DNA of 45,199 nt from Lachnospiraceae bacterium (GTDB lineage Bacteria > Bacillota > Clostridia > Lachnospirales > Lachnospiraceae). The stretch spans positions 1 to 45,199 of the forward strand of contig JAFYZH010000018.1 in NCBI GenBank assembly GCA_017548765.1, written 5' to 3'. The notes beneath the pieces are model-generated. The model saw only the letters and a program-made list of their open reading frames with translations, ran no database searches and was not told the origin of the DNA. The translations under genes and the position numbers were made by a program. Shown here piece after piece: positions 40,545 through 45,199 of the stretch; the stretch's first letter is position 1; every line of letters begins with the position of its first letter.

Positions 40545-42278
40545 ATGGAGAGAGTATACAGCAGCGCCGGAATGAAGCGCATCGATGAATATACGATAAA
40601 CCAAGGCTTCCGTAGCGCCAGAGAGTTGATGGAGGCAGCGGCAGCGCGTGTGTTCGACGTGGTTTGGCGCCACATCGAGACCGATTTATCCTGGCAGAAT
40701 ATCGAAGAGGAAGAAGATAAACCGTTTTGTGTCGGCGTGATCGCCGGCGTGGGGAACAATGGCGGCGACGGCATCGCTGTGGTGCGTAAGCTCCTGCAGC
40801 GTTCGCAGGATTATCCGAAACTGACTATCAAACTGCTCGTTTGCGGCGATACCGCCGAGGAGAACAACCGCACGACGTACGCGTGGAGGGAGCAGTGGGA
40901 CCTGCTGCAGGAAGAAGGCAGACGCGGCGAAGGCGCCATGACGGCGAAACTGGATTACCGCCACATTCTTCCCGAGTGGGAATATACAGATGATGAATTA
41001 AATGATGAGCTGAGCGGCTGCAGTATCCTGGTGGATGCGTTATTCGGGATCGGCCTGTCGAGGCCGGTGACCGGCGTGTTCGCGCAGGTGATCCGGGCAG
41101 CGGCCGGCTTAAACGTTCCGGTGATCGCGGTGGACATGCCGAGCGGCGTTTCCACGGACAGCGGCGCGGTTTTGGGAGAAGCATTGCCCGCGACGACTAC
41201 GGTGACCTTCGGGTACCGCAAGCGCGGCCAGATCCTGCTTCCCGGACGCGACCTCTGCGGCGAGCTCATCGTGGCTGACATCGGCTTTGCAAGCGACGCG
41301 CCCACGGTCGCCCTGTCCGACCCGTTTTCGGGATCGGATATCATCCGCGTGGAGCGGCCGGAGATACCGAAGCCGACCTACGTTTGGAATGCGGACGATG
41401 TAGCGGCGGTGCTGCCGAAGCGCCCCGCCTACTCACATAAAGGAACCTTCGGAACGACGGCCTTCGTTGCGGGAAGCCGCGGAATGGCAGGCGCAGCGAT
41501 GATCGGCGCCATGGCGGCGTATCGCGGCGGAGCCGGTCTGGTCATGGTGCTCAGCGATGCGGAGAACCGCCTGATCCTGCAGACGGGCGTGCCGGAAGCG
41601 ATCTTCCTGCCCTGGCAGTCGGCGAGCAGCCTGGACCGCCTGCGCAGTCTGGATCCGAAGCGGAGCGCTCTCGTGATCGGACCGGGTCTCGGTTCGAATG
41701 CGGAGGGAAAACAGGTCCTGCAGGGCCTGCTGAAAGCATTGAATGAAACACCGGGCCTGCCGCTCGTGATTGACGCGGATGGCCTGAACCTGATAGCGAA
41801 GCACGACTCGCTCGACAAACTGGTGCGCGACTACACTGCGGCCGGCGGCCCCGTGATCCTGACGCCCCATGTCGGTGAGATGGTGCGCCTGCTTTCGCGG
41901 CACGAGGCGTGGAGCGACGCGCAGAAGGTGCGCACGCAGTTGCCTGCGGCTGCCCAGGCGGTCGCGCAATACTACAACGCGGTCTGCGTGGCAAAGGATG
42001 CCTCTACCGTGATCGCGATGCCGGATGGCGAACTGGTCGTAAATCCCACCGGATGCGCGGCATTGGCCGTGGCCGGGAGCGGGGATGCACTCGCCGGACT
42101 GATCGGAAGTCTGCTGGGACAGGGCCTTCGTGCATCGGATGCCGCTGTAGCCGGCGTCTGGATCCACGGACGCGCGGGCGAAGAAGCTGCCCGCCGCATC
42201 GGAACACGGTCCTGCATGGCCCGCGACATCGTGGAAGGCATCGCAAATGTATATCGTGTTGACTTTTCCGAAATGTAA
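40545..42278 (+). CDS. nnr: Bifunctional NAD(P)H-hydrate epimerase / ADP-dependent dehydratase
   Basis: Repairs hydrated NADH and NADPH. The N-terminal 255 residues or so are the epimerase (YjeF-N): MKRIDEYTINQG, GVGNNGGDGIAVVRKL, DALFGIGLSRPVTG and AVDMPSGVSTDSG. The C-terminal 300 residues are the ribokinase-like dehydratase: YSHKGTFGTTAFVAGSRGMAGAA, VIGPGLGSN, LVIDADGLNL, ILTPHVGEM and AVAGSGDALAG. The two-domain arrangement and 577-residue length are usual. An insertion of about 40 acidic residues interrupts the epimerase domain between residues 105 and 145. Placement beside rex links NAD redox sensing and NAD repair. Starts 12 bases after rex. Confidence 0.94.
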   Translation: MERVYSSAGMKRIDEYTINQGFRSARELMEAAAARVFDVVWRHIETDLSWQNIEEEEDKPFCVGVIAGVGNNGGDGIAVVRKLLQRSQDYPKLTIKLLVCGDTAEENNRTTYAWREQWDLLQEEGRRGEGAMTAKLDYRHILPEWEYTDDELNDELSGCSILVDALFGIGLSRPVTGVFAQVIRAAAGLNVPVIAVDMPSGVSTDSGAVLGEALPATTTVTFGYRKRGQILLPGRDLCGELIVADIGFASDAPTVALSDPFSGSDIIRVERPEIPKPTYVWNADDVAAVLPKRPAYSHKGTFGTTAFVAGSRGMAGAAMIGAMAAYRGGAGLVMVLSDAENRLILQTGVPEAIFLPWQSASSLDRLRSLDPKRSALVIGPGLGSNAEGKQVLQGLLKALNETPGLPLVIDADGLNLIAKHDSLDKLVRDYTAAGGPVILTPHVGEMVRLLSRHEAWSDAQKVRTQLPAAAQAVAQYYNAVCVAKDASTVIAMPDGELVVNPTGCAALAVAGSGDALAGLIGSLLGQGLRASDAAVAGVWIHGRAGEEAARRIGTRSCMARDIVEGIANVYRVDFSEM

Positions 42279-42287
42279 TGTTATAGT
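42259..42287 (+). promoter_or_regulatory. Promoter of the CorC-like gene, inside the end of nnr
   Basis: TTGACT (42259-42264), 17-bp spacer, TATAGT (42282-42287). It gives a leader of about 205 bases before the ATG at 42499. Confidence 0.75.
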
Positions 42288-42357
42288 AGAAACGCTGTGG
42301 TTTTTTCACTATATATTTTTCAGGTGGGCTGGAAGTCCATGACGAAGGTATACAAGG

Positions 42358-42498
42358 AAGGTTTGCTCCGCAAACCTTATAGGCTCGAAATAATTCTGAA
42401 TACTTCGGCTGTCGCCTTGCATTCAGAGGATTATTTCTCACATTCTTGTACTCCTTAGCATGAGAAGACATCCTGCTCATGCTAAGGAGTACAAGAAT
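42358..42498 (+). promoter_or_regulatory. Three-hairpin leader that buries the ribosome binding site
   Basis: Hairpin I: AAGGTTTGC (42358-42366) with 42370-42378, a perfect 9-bp stem and TCC loop. Hairpin II: 42387-42401 with 42421-42437, 14 pairs with a small internal loop. Hairpin III: 42442-42464 with 42476-42498, a perfect 23-bp stem and 11-base loop, ending directly before ATG 42499 and containing the AAGGAG ribosome binding site at 42484-42489. No T-run follows any stem, so control would be translational. It matches no riboswitch I recognise. Confidence 0.75.
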
Positions 42499-43821
42499 AT
42501 GGACGACGGCGCGCTATGGTGCGTAATCATCAGTTTTGCTTTGACAATCTTATCGGCAGTGTTCATCGGATTTCTCACGGCAGTCACGCAGGCTGTGGCA
42601 GGGGAGGATCCCAAGGAGGCTTCAGAACGTGAAGAGAAGGGTATGGACGTGTTCAATGAACGGATCCGCGACCGCTTCGGCTCCACCGGCATCTATTTCG
42701 CCTCGTTGTGCCTGACGATCGTTGCCTGCGGGTTCGGCCTGTCCTACTGCGCGTACTATCTGTCCGGAGTGATCCCCGGGCACGAATACATCGCAGTCAG
42801 GATCGTATTTCTCCTGTTATATGCGGTGCTGGTCTGCGCGTTCGGCGTTTTGATCCCGATGCGCATGGCCCAGAAGGCGCCCGAGTCCTGGGTCCGCAAG
42901 ACCTGGCACGTCGTGGTCGCGATCAGCATGATCTTCGTTCCCTTTGCCTGGGCGGCACGCATGCTGGCCCGTGGTGTGGTCCGCATTTTCCGTGTGAACT
43001 ATGACGCGGAGGAAGACTCCGTGACGGAGCAGGGCATCATCACCATGGTCAATGAAGGCGCCGAGCAGGGCGTCCTCGAGGACGATGAAGCGGAGATGAT
43101 CACGAATATCTTCGAATACGGAGATAAGGAGGCCGCCGATGTTATGACGCACCGCGGCTCGATCAAGTATTTAAGCCGCGACTGCACGCTGGAACAGGCG
43201 CTGCACGAGCTGGCGACCGCGAAGAACACCCGTTATCCGGTCTGCGGCGCGGACATCGATGAGATCATCGGTATCCTGCACATGCGGGAAGCGCTCGAGG
43301 CTATGGAAGATAAGGGAAATCTGCAGAAGAAGCTCTGCGAGATCGATGGGCTGCTGCAGAAACCGGTCTATGTTGCGGAAACGAAAAACATAGACGATCT
43401 GCTTCGCGAGATGCAGAAAAACAAAAACCATATGGTCATCGTTCTGGACGAATACGGACAGACGAGCGGCCTGATCACGATGGAAGATATCCTCGAGGAG
43501 ATCGTCGGAAATATCATGGATGAGTACGACGAGGACGAGGAGACCATCACTGAAAAAGAAGACGGAAGCTTCGACATTCCGGGCCTGACTCCCTTCGACG
43601 AGGCGGCGCAGCTGCTCTCGATCGACCGCGACGAAGAGGCCGAAGAAGTCGAAACATTAAACGGATACATCTTAAACCGGCTCGACCACATTCCTTCGGA
43701 TCAGGAGCATCCGACGCTGGAGGCAGACGGGTGGCGGTTTGAAGCATTTGAGATCCATAAGGGCGTCATCGGCCGCGTACACGTGACCAAACTGCCCGAA
43801 GAAGAAAAGACCGAAGACTAG
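42499..43821 (+). CDS. CorC/HlyC-type (CNNM-like) membrane protein with CBS pair
   Basis: A 440-residue protein. Residues 1 to about 170 form a DUF21-type transmembrane domain of four helices with a cytoplasmic insert. Two CBS motifs follow (about 210-340: VMTHRGSIKYLS, RYPVCG and GILHMREALEA, then MVIVLDEYGQTSGLITMEDILEEIVGNI), then a C-terminal CorC_HlyC domain (about 350-440: LNGYILNRLDHIP, FEIHKGVIGRVHV). The family is linked to magnesium and cobalt transport or efflux; the ion is not determinable here. The start at 42499 gives MDDGALW, typical for the family, and its AAGGAG lies within the 23-bp stem. Ends nine bases before the YebC gene. Confidence 0.88.
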   Translation: MDDGALWCVIISFALTILSAVFIGFLTAVTQAVAGEDPKEASEREEKGMDVFNERIRDRFGSTGIYFASLCLTIVACGFGLSYCAYYLSGVIPGHEYIAVRIVFLLLYAVLVCAFGVLIPMRMAQKAPESWVRKTWHVVVAISMIFVPFAWAARMLARGVVRIFRVNYDAEEDSVTEQGIITMVNEGAEQGVLEDDEAEMITNIFEYGDKEAADVMTHRGSIKYLSRDCTLEQALHELATAKNTRYPVCGADIDEIIGILHMREALEAMEDKGNLQKKLCEIDGLLQKPVYVAETKNIDDLLREMQKNKNHMVIVLDEYGQTSGLITMEDILEEIVGNIMDEYDEDEETITEKEDGSFDIPGLTPFDEAAQLLSIDRDEEAEEVETLNGYILNRLDHIPSDQEHPTLEADGWRFEAFEIHKGVIGRVHVTKLPEEEKTED

Positions 43822-43830
43822 GAGGACCAT

Positions 43831-44559
43831 ATGTCAGGACATTCAAAATTTGCAAATATCAAGCATAAGAAAGAGAAGAACGATGCCGCGAAGGGTAAGA
43901 TCTTCACTCGTATCGGCCGTGAGATCGCCGTTGCCGTAAAGGAAGGCGGCGCAGATCCGAATAACAACAGCCGTCTGCGCGATGTCATCGCAAAGGCGAA
44001 GGCAAACAACATGCCGAACGATACGATCGACCGCAGCATCAAGAAGGCAGCGGGCGATGCGAACGCTGCAAACTACGAAGCGATCACCTACGAAGGCTAC
44101 GGTCCCTCCGGCACCGCGATCATCGTTGAGACATTGACCGACAACAAAAACCGTACCGTGGGCAATGTCCGCAATGCGTTCACGAAGGGCGGCGGCAGCG
44201 TCGGAACCTCCGGCTGCGTATCCTTCATGTTCGATAAGAAGGGTCAGATCATCATCGATAAGGAAGAGTGCGACCGCGACGTCGACGACCTGATGATGCT
44301 CGCGCTCGATGCAGGCGCAGAGGATTTCACGGACGACGAGGATTGCTACGAAGTTCTGACCGCTCCGGACGATTTTTCCGCAGTGCGCGAGGCGCTCGAG
44401 GCAGAGGGTATCCCGATGGTCAGCGCGGACGTTACCATGATCCCGCAGACCACCGTTGAGCTTACCTCCGAAGAGGATATCAAGAAGATGAACCGCATCC
44501 TGGATCTCCTGGATGAGGATGATGACGTACAGGAAGTTTATCACAACTGGGACGAATAA
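43831..44559 (+). CDS. YebC/TACO1-family protein
   Basis: A 242-residue protein starting [27 protein letters not shown], the near-invariant signature of the YebC/PmpR/TACO1 family. It is followed by REI-x-VAVKEGG, [45 protein letters not shown] and [18 protein letters not shown]. Members have been described as transcription regulators and, more recently, as translation factors helping ribosomes through difficult motifs. GGAGGACC lies upstream. It stops one base before the next gene. Confidence 0.95.
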   Translation: MSGHSKFANIKHKKEKNDAAKGKIFTRIGREIAVAVKEGGADPNNNSRLRDVIAKAKANNMPNDTIDRSIKKAAGDANAANYEAITYEGYGPSGTAIIVETLTDNKNRTVGNVRNAFTKGGGSVGTSGCVSFMFDKKGQIIIDKEECDRDVDDLMMLALDAGAEDFTDDEDCYEVLTAPDDFSAVREALEAEGIPMVSADVTMIPQTTVELTSEEDIKKMNRILDLLDEDDDVQEVYHNWDE

Positions 44560-44560
44560 T

Positions 44561-45199
44561 ATGACACAGGTAAAACTGAAGAAAGGTGAGGGACGTACGG
44601 TTAATGCCGGCGGCCTCTGGGTCTATGACAACGAGATCGACGCGGTGCTGCCGGGCAGCGACGGGCGCATGCCCGAGCCGGGTGATCCGGTCCGTGTCCT
44701 CGCCTTCAACGAATATCCTTTGGGCGTCGGATTTTATAATCCTGCGTCCAAAATTCGCATTCGGCTCCTTTCGCGGGACGCCGATGCCGACATCACATCG
44801 GACGCGTTTTTCGCCGTGCGCGTACACAACGCGGTGGAATACCGCAGACACATCATGGACGACCTCGGAAGCTGCCGCCTGATCTTCGGTGAGGCGGACT
44901 ACCTTCCCGGACTTACGGTGGATAAATTCTCCGACTGTCTGGTCGTTCAGTCGTTGTTCCTCGGAACGGACCGCTATAAGGAGAAGATCATCGACCTGCT
45001 GAAGCGTGAACTGGCCGGCCTGGGCATTCCGATCCGCGGCGTTTTCGAACGCAGCGACGCGAAGGTGCGCCTGCAGGAGGGCATGGAACTCACCACCGGC
45101 TTTATCGGCGAGCCCTTCGATACGGTCGTGACCATCGAGGAAAATGGAGTGAAGTACCGCGTGGATGTGGCGGAAGGCCAGAAGACCGGTTTCTTCCTG
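44561..45199 (+). CDS. RlmI-type class I SAM-dependent rRNA methyltransferase (partial, 3' end cut by window)
   Basis: The frame runs from ATG 44561, one base after the YebC stop, to the end of the window (213 codons, no stop). The N-terminus is a PUA-like domain (KLKKGEGRTVNAGGLWVYDNEIDAV... PGDPVRVLA... LGVGFYNPASKIRIRLLS). An RlmI-like core follows, with GEADYLPGLTVDKFSDCLVVQ and the visible end VAEGQKTGFFL, a hallmark preceding the SAM-binding part of RlmI (23S rRNA m5C methyltransferase) proteins. The catalytic motifs lie beyond the window. Confidence 0.87.
   Translation, partial: MTQVKLKKGEGRTVNAGGLWVYDNEIDAVLPGSDGRMPEPGDPVRVLAFNEYPLGVGFYNPASKIRIRLLSRDADADITSDAFFAVRVHNAVEYRRHIMDDLGSCRLIFGEADYLPGLTVDKFSDCLVVQSLFLGTDRYKEKIIDLLKRELAGLGIPIRGVFERSDAKVRLQEGMELTTGFIGEPFDTVVTIEENGVKYRVDVAEGQKTGFFL

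Noticed and set aside
42440-42500. Hairpin III of the CorC leader as an intrinsic terminator
   Set aside because: There is no T-run after the stem and the start codon follows directly.

Overview
The window is a gene-dense stretch of a GC-rich Firmicute chromosome, most likely Clostridia and plausibly Lachnospiraceae. This rests on gene content: a MecA-type adaptor, Rex, a DUF1836 protein, a YbiT-like ABC-F protein, AzlCD, type II dehydroquinase, paired MacB-like ABC proteins, AGGAGG ribosome binding sites and consensus sigma-A promoters with 17-bp spacers. No rRNA, tRNA, CRISPR array, prophage or insertion sequence was recognised. The taxonomic call is inference.

Layout. 1-2294: 3' end of release factor 2, phosphoglucosamine mutase (glmM) and a DUF1836 regulator. 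2375-5759: a divergent pair, a MecA-like adaptor (minus) and a kinase fused to a degenerate P-loop domain (plus), then a small unknown gene. 5928-9633: a membrane-anchored GH18 protein and a membrane HD-GYP phosphodiesterase. 9683-13302: a divergent hexuronate module, uxaC (minus) and eda-kdgK (plus). 13320-23218: the shikimate/Phe/Tyr pathway in the order pheA-aroF-tyrA-aroB-aroA-aroC-(chorismate mutase/aroE/aroK fusion)-lipoprotein-aroQ. 23316-26605: a SpoU methyltransferase, a Dabb protein and a convergent ABC-F gene. 26852-31221: two ABC-permease fusion genes under a YtrA-like operator. 31353-36976: hairpin-repeat arrays around a small membrane protein, then alpha/beta hydrolase, proA, a glycosyltransferase and a BI-1-like protein. 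37118-38192: azlCD (minus). 38312-45199: flippase, rex, NAD(P)HX repair, a CorC-like protein with a structured leader, YebC and a truncated rRNA methyltransferase.

The aromatic cluster supplies every step from DAHP to phenylpyruvate and hydroxyphenylpyruvate. It is preceded by a 29-codon leader peptide in which 7 of 8 consecutive residues are Phe or Tyr, followed by an intrinsic terminator, so Phe/Tyr-sensing ribosome-mediated attenuation is the simplest reading. The hexuronate module converts glucuronate/galacturonate-derived KDG to pyruvate and glyceraldehyde-3-phosphate.

The least ordinary features are RNA or repeat structures. They are: the Phe/Tyr attenuator; three tandem hairpin arrays with unrelated stems but the same 61-65 bp period; a 23-bp perfect inverted repeat burying the ribosome binding site of the CorC-like gene; and two genes (mecA-like, uxaC) whose strong Shine-Dalgarno sequence is separated from the start by a hairpin that would restore normal spacing when folded. 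All structures were found by eye; no folding or database search was run.
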